This document shows positions 56,606 through 64,000 of a DNA stretch of 64,000 nucleotides, piece by piece. The position numbers and the translations under genes are program-made. This stretch comes from Legionella anisa (GTDB taxonomy: Bacteria; Pseudomonadota; Gammaproteobacteria; Legionellales; Legionellaceae). Position 1 is the stretch's first letter. The number at the start of each line of letters is the position of its first letter. The stretch covers positions 32,906 through 96,905 of the forward strand of contig NZ_LNXS01000037.1 of assembly GCF_001467525.1 (NCBI RefSeq). Reading direction: 5' to 3'. Under the pieces are notes generated by a model, which saw nothing but the letters and a program-made list of their open reading frames with translations, was not told the origin of the DNA and searched no databases.

Positions 56606-56681
56606 TGTATCGATTTGCGACCACTTGCTTGCAAATAAAGATTAATTGATAATAAGTTACTTTCCGGAAAAGGAGCAATCG

Positions 56682-57530
56682 GTGATATTATTTATATTCT
56701 TGGTAGTTCTTGCTTATTTAATGGGATCTATCTGCTCTGCAGTCATAGTCTGCAAGGCTTGCTCTTTGCCCGATCCACGTACAGCGGGTTCAAAAAATCC
56801 TGGTGCTACCAATGTCTTGCGCATTGCAGGAAAACAATATGCGGCTCTGGTTATGGTTGCCGATCTGCTGAAAGGTACCATTCCCGTACTCATCGCCAAA
56901 ATCTTGGGTGCAGGACCTGCGACCGTAGGCTTTACTGCTTTGGCTGCGGTTATAGGTCATATGTATCCTGTTTTTTTTGACTTCAAAGGCGGGAAGGGAG
57001 TTGCTACAGCAATTGGTGCGCTCTTAGGTTTTCATTTCATTGTTGGTATTTTAGTTGCAGCAACCTGGTTAATTGTCGCCAAGTTTTCACGTTATGCCTC
57101 CTTAGCTTCTATAACAGCGATTGGTTTTGCACCATTTTATTCACTATTACTTATCCAGCGTCTGGATATTTTCCTGCCTATATTCATTATGGCCTTATTA
57201 GTCGTCTACAAACATAAAGAGAACATTGTGCGTCTTATTGATAAAAAAGAACCTCACATTAAATTAAAGGAAGATGTTCTTGATACCATGATGGAGGGCA
57301 AAGCGGAGCACGCAGTTCCCCCTCAAAAACCTGAACCTATGCCCCAAGAGACAATCATTGAGATAGAAGAGGTTATCATCACTGAAACCGTAGTAGCTGA
57401 ACCTGAAGCAACGAAAACAGCTAAAACTGCGAAAAAACCCAGTAAAAAAACCGAAGAGTCTGAAAAGAAAACCAGAGCTAAAAAAACCGCTGCACCTAAA
57501 GCGAAAACAAAAAAGCCTGAAGAGAAATAA
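56682..57530 (+). CDS. plsY: Glycerol-3-phosphate acyltransferase PlsY with histone-like C-terminal tail
   Basis: Transfers acyl from acyl phosphate to glycerol 3-phosphate, the first step to phosphatidate. A GTG start at 56682 lies 6 bases behind AAAGGAG. A frame from ATG 56646 has no such site. Residues 1-190 form the membrane enzyme with the three PlsY motifs: LPDPRTAGSKNPGATN, GHMYPVFFDFKGGKGVAT and the KHKENI segment. Most PlsY stop near 200-215 residues. Here about 80 more follow, first acidic (IEIEEVIITETVV), then Lys/Ala/Thr-rich like a histone H1 tail (AKKPSKKTEE, RAKKTAAPKAKTKKPEEK). The tail would face the cytoplasm. Confidence 0.92.
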   Translation: MILFIFLVVLAYLMGSICSAVIVCKACSLPDPRTAGSKNPGATNVLRIAGKQYAALVMVADLLKGTIPVLIAKILGAGPATVGFTALAAVIGHMYPVFFDFKGGKGVATAIGALLGFHFIVGILVAATWLIVAKFSRYASLASITAIGFAPFYSLLLIQRLDIFLPIFIMALLVVYKHKENIVRLIDKKEPHIKLKEDVLDTMMEGKAEHAVPPQKPEPMPQETIIEIEEVIITETVVAEPEATKTAKTAKKPSKKTEESEKKTRAKKTAAPKAKTKKPEEK

Positions 57531-57561
57531 AATAAAACAAGCACGGATTCTAAAATCTAGA

Positions 57562-57602
57562 AATCCCTGAATGATCCATTCTCACAAAAATTTTCAGGGA
57601 TT
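57562..57602. terminator. Possible bidirectional terminator between plsY and tsaD
   Basis: A perfect 10-bp inverted repeat AATCCCTGAA/TTCAGGGATT with a 21-base loop lies between convergent genes. U-tracts are poor on both sides, so intrinsic termination is uncertain. Confidence 0.4.
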
Positions 57603-57609
57603 ACAAAAA

Positions 57610-58611
57610 TCAAGCCAAAGGCCATCTTGCCTTAACCTCCACCCCACTACTTACATCCTTTTCTCCCCTTAACATCCGCAAACATCCAGCATAAGCAATC
57701 ATCGCTCCATTATCGGTACAATATTCTAAGGCGGGGAAATAAATTGTTCCGCCAATACTCTGAATCCATTCGCGTAAACCCGATCGCAATGCTTTATTGG
57801 CTCCTACTCCACCCGCAACAACCAATTGCTTGCACCCCGATTCTTGCACAGCCCGCTTGCATTTAATCATTAGGGTTTCAACCACTGCCTCTTGAAACGC
57901 CTTGGCAATTTCAGCACGTGCACGCTCATCTTTTGTGCTTTGACTCCAAGTGTTTAATGCAAAGGTTTTTAAGCCACTGAAACTAAAATCCAGACCCGGT
58001 CTATCGGTCATGGGACGGGGAAACCGATAAGGGGTCGATTCACATTGATCGGCAAGCGCTGCAAGTACCGGACCTCCGGGGTAAGGTATGCCCATGAGTT
58101 TCGCAGTTTTATCAAAAGCTTCGCCTACTGCATCATCCAGAGTATCTCCAAGAATACAATATGTTCCTAAATCCTTGACTTCAACTAATTGGCAATGACC
58201 ACCAGATACCAACAGTGCGATAAAGGGGAATTCGAGCGATGGGGTTTCCATTTTTGCAGCTAAAAGGTGCGCCTCCAAGTGGTGAATCGCCAATGAAGGG
58301 ATTTGTAACGCGCACGCCACGCTTTTTGCAAAACAAGCACCTACCAGTAATGCACCAATCAAACCTGGGCCTGCTGTGTAGGCAATGCCATCCAACGCTT
58401 TTTTATCAATTCCTGTTTGTTGCAATACCTTATCAAGCAAAGGAATTAAATAATTAATGTGATCACGTGAAGCAAGCTCAGGAACCACACCGCCATGCAC
58501 TCGGTGTGTATCAATTTGCGAATGTAAGGCATGCGCCAACAAACCAGCATCTGAATCGTAAATGGCTATTCCAGTTTCATCACAAGAAGATTCAATGCCT
58601 AAGATCAACAT
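57610..58611 (-). CDS. tsaD: tRNA N6-adenosine threonylcarbamoyltransferase TsaD
   Basis: Catalytic subunit for t6A37 of tRNAs reading ANN codons, with TsaB, TsaC and TsaE. Metal-binding HLEAH and [13 protein letters not shown] are present. Nucleotide and substrate motifs include [26 protein letters not shown] and [15 protein letters not shown] 58611 ([14 protein letters not shown]) is the usual start; the frame also has an ATG six codons earlier. It diverges from rpsU, the standard tsaD/rpsU arrangement of gammaproteobacteria. Confidence 0.96.
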   Translation of the reverse strand: MLILGIESSCDETGIAIYDSDAGLLAHALHSQIDTHRVHGGVVPELASRDHINYLIPLLDKVLQQTGIDKKALDGIAYTAGPGLIGALLVGACFAKSVACALQIPSLAIHHLEAHLLAAKMETPSLEFPFIALLVSGGHCQLVEVKDLGTYCILGDTLDDAVGEAFDKTAKLMGIPYPGGPVLAALADQCESTPYRFPRPMTDRPGLDFSFSGLKTFALNTWSQSTKDERARAEIAKAFQEAVVETLMIKCKRAVQESGCKQLVVAGGVGANKALRSGLREWIQSIGGTIYFPALEYCTDNGAMIAYAGCLRMLRGEKDVSSGVEVKARWPLA

Positions 58612-58708
58612 AAAAAAACCTATTATCAAATTCAGAATTGTAACACATTAATCGGATTAGCAGATTCCAGTTGTACTGAGAGTTAATAAAAATATATAGT
58701 TTAAAAAC

Positions 58709-58737
58709 TTGACGAGTGCTTCAACTAGCACTAGAAT
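58709..58737 (+). promoter_or_regulatory. Sigma-70 promoter of the rpsU-yqeY-dnaG operon
   Basis: TTGACG, a 17-base spacer and TAGAAT (5 of 6 matches in each box). The predicted start is near 58744, about 34 bases before rpsU. Confidence 0.75.
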
Positions 58738-58777
58738 TGCCCACCTATTAAGATCAAATAACCAGAGGACTAGTTTA

Positions 58778-59008
58778 ATGCCTACCGTTCGCGTCAAAGA
58801 AGGCGAAAACCCAGAATACGCACTGCGCCGTTTTAAGCGCTCTTGTGAAAAAGCCGGTATTTTAACCGAATTACGCCGTCGTGAATTTTATGAAAAACCA
58901 ACTGCTGAGCGTAAGCGTAAGCAAGCTGCTGCAGTAAAACGTCATCTAAAGAAAATTTCTCGTGATATGACAGCAAAGCAACAAGGCGGAAAACGCCGAC
59001 GTAAATAG
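58778..59008 (+). CDS. rpsU: 30S ribosomal protein bS21
   Basis: 76 residues from ATG 58778 with GAGG 9 bases upstream: [20 protein letters not shown], then the arginine/lysine-rich helices ([14 protein letters not shown]) and the basic end GGKRRRK. bS21 helps the 30S subunit bind the Shine-Dalgarno helix. It is the first gene of the macromolecular synthesis operon rpsU-(yqeY)-dnaG-rpoD. The reading frame continues upstream through the promoter, but that part is not coding. Confidence 0.96.
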   Translation: MPTVRVKEGENPEYALRRFKRSCEKAGILTELRRREFYEKPTAERKRKQAAAVKRHLKKISRDMTAKQQGGKRRRK

Positions 59009-59256
59009 GATTTGTCCGTCCTGTATTTTTTACCAAGGCCACATGTACTTCGCATAGTCACAGTTGATTTATGATTATGATGTCGTATTAAGTGGCTTTT
59101 TGCGTTTCAGGGTACCTTAGGTTTTTTTCGCAACGCACTGCAGTAGCGTTTTGAAAAAATGCTAGGGTCTGTTGACCCTAATAAATCTTGTGAAACAGTT
59201 GGCTTATAGCCGTTCCTTGTATTTAGGGCCGAGCTCATTCGATTTAAGGAATAAAA
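59009..59256 (+). promoter_or_regulatory. rpsU-yqeY spacer with attenuator-like hairpins
   Basis: No gene is seen. There are two hairpins: AACGC/GCGTT around ACTGCAGT at 59132-59150, followed by TTTTG, and TAGGGTC/GACCCTA with loop TGTT at 59163-59180. In E. coli a terminator and processing site between rpsU and dnaG set the very different S21 and primase levels. These hairpins may do the same, but this is inferred. Confidence 0.45.
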
Positions 59257-59700
59257 ATGACGATTAAAGAACGCCTCAATAATGATGTCAAAGATGCAAT
59301 GCGTGCCAAGGATAAAGAACTTTTATCCACGCTTCGTTTAATCACTGCTGCAGTAAAACAAGTCGAAGTAGATGAGCGTATCGAAGTGGATGATGAGCGC
59401 ATGTTGGTGATTTTGGATAAAATGAGCAAACAGCGCAAAGAATCCATAGCTCAATACGAAAAAGCCAATCGCGACGATCTGGTCGATCAGGAACAATATG
59501 AACTGGAGGTTCTGAAAAAATACTTGCCTGAGCCTTTGTCTGCTGTAGAAATTGAAAAAATGGTTCATGATGCCATTGCGTCAACTGGTGCTGAAAAAAT
59601 GGCTGACATGGGTAAAGTAATGGCACTCTTAAAGCCCAGCTTGCAAGGACGTGCTGATATGGCCCAAGTAAGTGCCATGATAAAGGCCAAGTTAAGTTAA
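59257..59700 (+). CDS. yqeY: GatB/YqeY-domain protein
   Basis: 147 residues matching the YqeY family, which resembles the C-terminal tRNA-binding domain of GatB: IKERLNNDVKDAMRAKDKE, LSTLRLITAAVKQVEVDER, LPEPLSAVEIEKMV and GKVMALLKPSLQGRADMAQV. A role in tRNA-dependent amidation is suspected but not shown. Placement between rpsU and dnaG is common in gammaproteobacteria. It is 8 bases before dnaG. Confidence 0.94.
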   Translation: MTIKERLNNDVKDAMRAKDKELLSTLRLITAAVKQVEVDERIEVDDERMLVILDKMSKQRKESIAQYEKANRDDLVDQEQYELEVLKKYLPEPLSAVEIEKMVHDAIASTGAEKMADMGKVMALLKPSLQGRADMAQVSAMIKAKLS

Positions 59701-59708
59701 GGATCACC

Positions 59709-61427
59709 ATGTCTGGCTTAATCCCGCAGCCATTCATTGATGATCTTCTTCTTAGAACGGATCTGGTTGAATTAATTGACAGCTATGTTCCCTTGAAAAA
59801 AAGAGGGAACAGTCATATTGCGTGCTGTCCTTTTCATAACGAAAAATCTCCTTCGTTTAATGTCGTAGCCAAAAAGCAGTTTTATCACTGCTTTGGTTGT
59901 GGCGCTTCAGGCAATGCCATCAGCTTTGTCATGAATTACCTCAATCAAGGGTTTGTTGATGCGGTTGAAACGCTGGCTACTCGTTTGGGTGTAACAATTC
60001 CTCGAGACAAACACACTGAAAAAAATAATCCATCGCAGGATCTTTATAAGCTCTTGTCTGCCGTAAGCCTTTATTATCAAAAAAAATTAAAGCATGAAGG
60101 ACAACCCGCTATCGATTATTTACGTGGCAGAGGCTTAAGTGGTGAAATCGCGAAACGATATCAATTAGGTTATGCGAATGAAGGATGGCATCATCTTGAA
60201 AAAGCATTTCCTCGCAACCAACGTGAATTACTTGCAACCGGGATGTTAATTAAAAGTGATGAAGGAAAAATTTATGATCGGTATCGAAACCGTGTCATGT
60301 TCCCTATTCATGACCGTCATGGACGCATTATAGGCTTTGGTGGGCGCGTCCTGGATGCGGAACAAAAACCTAAATACCTTAACTCACCCGAAACAGTCAT
60401 TTTCCAAAAAAGCAGAGAATTATATGGTTTGCACCAAATTCTAAACCAGCAAAAAACAATAGATTATATTATCGTGGTTGAAGGTTATATGGATGTGATT
60501 GCATTAGCCCAACACGGCATTATGAATGCAGTAGCCACATTAGGTACCGCAACGAGCACTTATCACATTCAACTTCTTGCCAAACATACCAAATCGCTGA
60601 TTTTTTGTTTTGATGGCGATAATGCGGGAAGACAAGCTGCCTGGCGTGCACTTGAAAGCAGTTTGCCGCATTTGAATCTGGGGCTCGATGCCAGTTTTAT
60701 GTTTTTACCTGATGGACATGACCCAGACAGTCTGGTTCGCAATGAAGGCAAAGACCATTTTTTAAATCAGCTTAAACATGCCACTCCACTGCATCGATTC
60801 CTCTTTGACAACTTAGCCAAAGACCTCAATTTACTTCGTCCCGCGGGAAAGACTCAATTAATTAATTTGGCCAAACCTTTTTTACAAAAAATGAATGAGG
60901 GCTCGTACAAGCAGTTACTTATCGAGGATCTGGCTCGTTTAACTCATATCGAAACACATCGCTTAAGCCAGTTGGTTACTGAGGAGTCCAAAACGTCCCA
61001 GCACGAGCAAATAATGACGATAGCACGTACGCCAATGCGCATCGCAGTGGCCTTGCTCCTGCAACATCCAGAAATTTATGCACCAATCAAACAGCATATC
61101 CATTCCGAGTTACTCGACATTAAAGAACATGAAATTTTATTGAAACTGCTACAGCAACTGGCAACAAATCCACAAGCAACTACAGCAACACTTATTGAAT
61201 CATGGCGTGATCATCCTTATTTTGACTCCATAAACAAACTCGCAGCCTGGGAGCATTTAGTTCCTGAACAAGAATTGGTCAAAGAATTTATTGATATTAT
61301 GGTATTTTTACAAAAACAAAATCGTGAATTAACCATACGTCAACTGATTAATAAATCGCGTCAACAAGGCTTGGATGAAGCAGAGAAAATAAAGTTACAG
61401 GATATGTTAAAAGAGCGCCATGTTTAA
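59709..61427 (+). CDS. dnaG: DNA primase
   Basis: Makes RNA primers for replication. The N-terminal CHC2 zinc finger has C40, H43, C61 and C64 (CCPFHNEKSPSF ... YHCFGCGASGN). The central TOPRIM domain has VVEGYMDVIALAQHG and FCFDGDNAGRQAAWRA, with DPDSLVRNEG. The C-terminal helicase-binding domain spans about 430-572. The 572-residue length is near the E. coli value of 581. Second last gene of the operon; 271 bases separate it from rpoD. That gap holds no clear gene and only an unconvincing frame at 61436-61666. Confidence 0.97.
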   Translation: MSGLIPQPFIDDLLLRTDLVELIDSYVPLKKRGNSHIACCPFHNEKSPSFNVVAKKQFYHCFGCGASGNAISFVMNYLNQGFVDAVETLATRLGVTIPRDKHTEKNNPSQDLYKLLSAVSLYYQKKLKHEGQPAIDYLRGRGLSGEIAKRYQLGYANEGWHHLEKAFPRNQRELLATGMLIKSDEGKIYDRYRNRVMFPIHDRHGRIIGFGGRVLDAEQKPKYLNSPETVIFQKSRELYGLHQILNQQKTIDYIIVVEGYMDVIALAQHGIMNAVATLGTATSTYHIQLLAKHTKSLIFCFDGDNAGRQAAWRALESSLPHLNLGLDASFMFLPDGHDPDSLVRNEGKDHFLNQLKHATPLHRFLFDNLAKDLNLLRPAGKTQLINLAKPFLQKMNEGSYKQLLIEDLARLTHIETHRLSQLVTEESKTSQHEQIMTIARTPMRIAVALLLQHPEIYAPIKQHIHSELLDIKEHEILLKLLQQLATNPQATTATLIESWRDHPYFDSINKLAAWEHLVPEQELVKEFIDIMVFLQKQNRELTIRQLINKSRQQGLDEAEKIKLQDMLKERHV

Positions 61428-61698
61428 GTGGTTCCTTGTTAAGCTCCGGAGCTGCCTGTGTTTGGACAATGCAATTAGTATTAACCCTAGCTCATGTGGT
61501 GTTCCATCATGTGCTAGACTCTTGTAAAGAAGATGTCCAGAAAAAAGCAATGAAAAACTACTGGTATGTTGCAGTCTCCCGGTTTATAATTATAAGATTT
61601 TGTAATCCTAAAGAAGCAAGCAATCCAATTAGTGCATATAATGCTGTAGATTCCATTGTTTTTTAGGATAATGTCCAATTGTCCCTAGAGAAGTGCCT

Positions 61699-63567
61699 AT
61701 GACCATAAATGATCAAGAACAGCAAAGCTCACAGATAACCAAAGTCATTAGCCTAGGCAAGGAGCAAGGTTATTTGACTTACAGTCAGATCAATGACTTG
61801 CTGCCTAATATAGTCGATACAGAACACTTTGATGTCATTATCAGCATGCTGGAAGGCATGAACATCAAAGTATTTGAATTGCCGCCGGGTGATGATGAAC
61901 TGGCACTTCTGCTCAATACAGAAGAAGTTCCAGATATCGAAGAAGCCGCCATGGTACTTGCCTCTGTGGACAAGGAAACTGGCCGTACAACCGATCCGGT
62001 TCGTATGTACATGCGTGAAATGGGTACAGTAGAGCTGTTGACCCGTGAAGGCGAGATCCGCATCGCGAAACGCATTGAAGAAGGCATTTATCAAGTACTT
62101 AAATCTTTGGCTCATTATCCAGAAACTGTCCAGTTAGTGCTTGATGATTATGATCGGTTTATTGCTCAAGAAATTCGTCTGAATGAAATTATTAGTGGCT
62201 TTTCTGATGTTGAAGATGAAATCGCTCCTGCTGCAAGCATTGGCTCCATGCTGGATGAAGCGCGACAAGATGAAGATCTACTTCTTGCTGATGAGGAAGA
62301 GGATGAAGACGGCGAAGGAGGCATTGGGGAAGTCGATGATGGTCCAAATCCAGAGCAAGCAAAAGTTTATTTTGATGACTTACGCATTACCTATGAAGAA
62401 GCAATCGCTGTATTAAAAGAGTTCGGTAGAGAGCACGCTACAGCGCTGAAAGCGTTAGAAATCATGTCTGAGTCGTTCTTAAAACTCAAGCTTACTTCCA
62501 GACAGGTTGATCGTTTAACACGTCATTTCCGTCAGCTACGTAACCACATCAGAGAGTTCGAGCGTGGCATTATGCGCCTTTGCATTGAGAAAGCGCGTAT
62601 TCCGCGAAAGCTGTTTATTGATACATTCCCAGGCCAAGAAACAGACATGGAATGGCTCAATTCCATTATTAGCAAACACGGTAAAAAACTCGATATGGAC
62701 CGTATCCAGGAATATACCGAGGAAATTCTGCGTATCCAATCACGATTGGTCGCATTCGAAGCCGAATACGGTTTGACGATTGGTGAAATTAAAGACATCA
62801 ACCGTAAAATGTCCATTGGCGAAGCTAAAGCACGTCGCGCCAAAAAAGAAATGGTCGAAGCCAACTTACGTTTGGTTATTTCCATCGCGAAAAAATATAC
62901 CAACCGTGGCTTGCAATTCCTTGATCTAATTCAGGAAGGCAACATCGGTTTGATGAAAGCTGTAGATAAATTTGAATACCGTCGTGGTTACAAGTTCTCT
63001 ACCTATGCAACTTGGTGGATTCGACAGGCAATTACCCGTTCGATTGCCGATCAAGCGCGTACCATCCGTATTCCGGTACACATGATCGAAACGATTAACA
63101 AGCTCAACCGAATTTCCAGACAAATACTTCAGGAAACTGGCCGTGAAGCCACACCCGAAGAATTGGCTGAAAAAATGGAATTAAGCGAAGACAAGATTCG
63201 TAAAGTCTTAAAAATTGCTAAAGAACCTATTTCCATGGAAACCCCTGTGGGTGATGATGATGATTCACACTTAGGTGACTTTATTGAAGACAATAACATT
63301 GAATCACCCATCGACATGGCAACTGCTGAGGGGCTACGCGAAGCAACTCTGGAAATCTTGGAAACTTTAACCCCAAGAGAAGCCAAAGTACTGCGTATGC
63401 GTTTTGGTATTGAAATGAATACCGACCATACTCTGGAAGAAGTGGGCAAACAATTTGACGTAACTCGTGAGCGAATTCGCCAAATCGAAGCCAAAGCGCT
63501 CCGCAAACTGCGTCATCCATCTCGCTCAGAGAAACTGAGAAGCTTCCTCGAAGGTGATGAAGGCTAA
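61699..63567 (+). CDS. rpoD: RNA polymerase sigma-70 factor RpoD
   Basis: The primary sigma factor, 622 residues from ATG 61699 (a GTG two codons earlier also opens the frame). Region 1.1: [24 protein letters not shown] start at about 15-35. Region 1.2: [21 protein letters not shown]. An acidic non-conserved insert (about 195-215, [12 protein letters not shown]) follows. Region 2: [35 protein letters not shown] read across about 400-430 and [11 protein letters not shown]. Region 4: [29 protein letters not shown] is the helix-turn-helix part for the -35 box. The last gene of the operon. Confidence 0.98.
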   Translation: MTINDQEQQSSQITKVISLGKEQGYLTYSQINDLLPNIVDTEHFDVIISMLEGMNIKVFELPPGDDELALLLNTEEVPDIEEAAMVLASVDKETGRTTDPVRMYMREMGTVELLTREGEIRIAKRIEEGIYQVLKSLAHYPETVQLVLDDYDRFIAQEIRLNEIISGFSDVEDEIAPAASIGSMLDEARQDEDLLLADEEEDEDGEGGIGEVDDGPNPEQAKVYFDDLRITYEEAIAVLKEFGREHATALKALEIMSESFLKLKLTSRQVDRLTRHFRQLRNHIREFERGIMRLCIEKARIPRKLFIDTFPGQETDMEWLNSIISKHGKKLDMDRIQEYTEEILRIQSRLVAFEAEYGLTIGEIKDINRKMSIGEAKARRAKKEMVEANLRLVISIAKKYTNRGLQFLDLIQEGNIGLMKAVDKFEYRRGYKFSTYATWWIRQAITRSIADQARTIRIPVHMIETINKLNRISRQILQETGREATPEELAEKMELSEDKIRKVLKIAKEPISMETPVGDDDDSHLGDFIEDNNIESPIDMATAEGLREATLEILETLTPREAKVLRMRFGIEMNTDHTLEEVGKQFDVTRERIRQIEAKALRKLRHPSRSEKLRSFLEGDEG

Positions 63568-63625
63568 TAATTCAAATAAAGAGGAAGGATAAAAAGGATT
63601 TGTGACCTCTTTACCCTTCCCTACC

Positions 63626-63645
63626 CCTCTCCCGAATGGGAGAGG
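63626..63645. terminator. Hairpin behind rpoD, possible terminator
   Basis: CCTCTCCC/GGGAGAGG with loop GAAT, 58 bases after the rpoD stop. No T-tract follows on the plus strand, so it may be a dispersed CCCTCTCCC repeat unit or a Rho-dependent or RNA-protecting hairpin instead. Confidence 0.4.
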
Positions 63646-63715
63646 AAAATCCCTAAAAAAATCACAAAAAAAACTAGAACATTAAACAAATTAAGTTTAA
63701 AATGACCCCCTCTCC

Positions 63716-63792
63716 GGGCCCATAGCTCAGTTGGTCAGAGCAGCGGACTCATAATCCGTTGGTCCTAGGTTCAAGTCCTAGTGGGCCCACCA
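63716..63792 (+). tRNA. tRNA with CAT anticodon, probably tRNA-Ile2 (lysidine-modified)
   Basis: A 77-nt cloverleaf with an encoded CCA: acceptor GGGCCCA/TGGGCCC, D arm AGCTCAGTTGGTCAGAGC, anticodon loop CTCATAA and T arm CCTAG/CTAGG-type. The anticodon CAT fits Met or Ile2. The G-rich acceptor and GGAC/TCCG anticodon stem resemble E. coli ileX, which also lies near rpoD. So Ile2, read as AUA after TilS modification, is favoured over elongator Met. Confidence 0.92.
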
Positions 63793-64000
63793 ATTAAAGC
63801 CAGTAAAATCAATAAGTTACACTTGACACCTTAGTCACCCCAAAAGTCCTTGCGTGATTTTTGCGTGACCTACATTTAAAACCTATAAAGCAACTACCTT
63901 TGAAGCCTGTTTATTTGGGCTCTTTCCCAATTACGGGGGCACTCACATTTAACAGCACAGCACCCTAACACGAGTTCTGTAATTTTCAAAGTTACGAAAG
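63793..64000. other. Non-coding end of window behind the tRNA, possible integration site region
   Basis: No gene is complete here. TTGCGTGA occurs twice, 11 bases apart (63850-63857 and 63861-63868), inside the CACCCCAAAAG...GTGACC stretch. On the minus strand one frame reads VTQKSRKDFWGD then stop, which could be the end of an integrase, but it is too short to judge. tRNA 3' ends like this one are common island integration sites. Confidence 0.3.

Noticed and set aside
61240..61260. GCAGCCTGGGAGC in dnaG looked like a family A half
   Set aside because: Codes for a normal AAWEHL segment of primase, with no partner arm; chance similarity.
61436..61666. Open frame of 76 codons between dnaG and rpoD
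   Set aside because: No signal for translation, mixed composition, no recognisable family; treated as spacer.
63793..64000. Integrase gene fragment on the minus strand
   Set aside because: Only about a dozen codons are readable before the stop; not enough to call a gene, noted as a hint only.

Overview
The window looks like a chromosomal segment of a Legionella species. The host bacterium is a gammaproteobacterium: rne-rluC, hemA-prfA-prmC, rhodanese-grxC-secB-gpsA, pgsA-tRNA(Gly/Cys/Leu) and rpsU-yqeY-dnaG-rpoD all keep gammaproteobacterial order. Three ankyrin-repeat proteins, a PlaA-type GDSL lysophospholipase, a MavE-like protein with an NPxY motif and several large genus-type proteins point to Legionella. 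From memory, the order ankH ... asd-aroC-prmB ... ankK-pilU ... plaA-mavE ... mdh ... rpoD matches the L. pneumophila lpg2300-2361 region. I could not run a search to confirm this. The base composition is AT-rich throughout. I see no transposase, CRISPR array or intact prophage.

Layout. 0-5.7 kb: partial lolC, an ankyrin protein, a one-domain EamA protein, three tRNAs, pgsA, a HAD phosphatase and rluC. 5.7-8.4 kb: a long structured leader and rne. 8.4-19 kb: an alcohol dehydrogenase, a DUF1328 protein, AnkH with a degenerate Smr paralogue, the asd-aroC-prmB cluster, a second Smr gene, and rhodanese-grxC-secB-gpsA. 19-27.5 kb: murI behind an unrecognised 1200-residue protein, a small secreted protein, an AnkK/LegA5-type kinase-ankyrin protein and pilU. 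27.5-36 kb: a flavin oxidoreductase, radA, xseB-ispA, bioC/comF and a short M50 protease. 36-43 kb: hemA-prfA-prmC-dksA, waaA and djlA. 43-47.5 kb: a DUF3530 protein, plaA, a mavE-like gene and two 5'-truncated signalling genes that meet head to head. 47.6-64 kb: deaD, fadH, an EamA transporter, a MavF-position protein, mdh, hemW, plsY, tsaD, the rpsU-yqeY-dnaG-rpoD operon and a CAU-anticodon tRNA, behind which an island may begin.

Housekeeping operons alternate with single probable Dot/Icm effector genes. The main structure that genes do not explain is a set of dispersed palindromic repeats. Family A has about 18 full copies and several halves. Its two arms covary, and every copy lies downstream of at least one gene; none lies between divergent genes. 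Family B/C is a MITE-like element of about 100-130 bp with terminal inverted repeats; two inverted copies flank waaA-djlA. Other notable items are a long imperfect hairpin with a competing pairing just upstream of rne, and a probable single deletion that removed the 5' ends of two divergent signalling genes near 47.13 kb.
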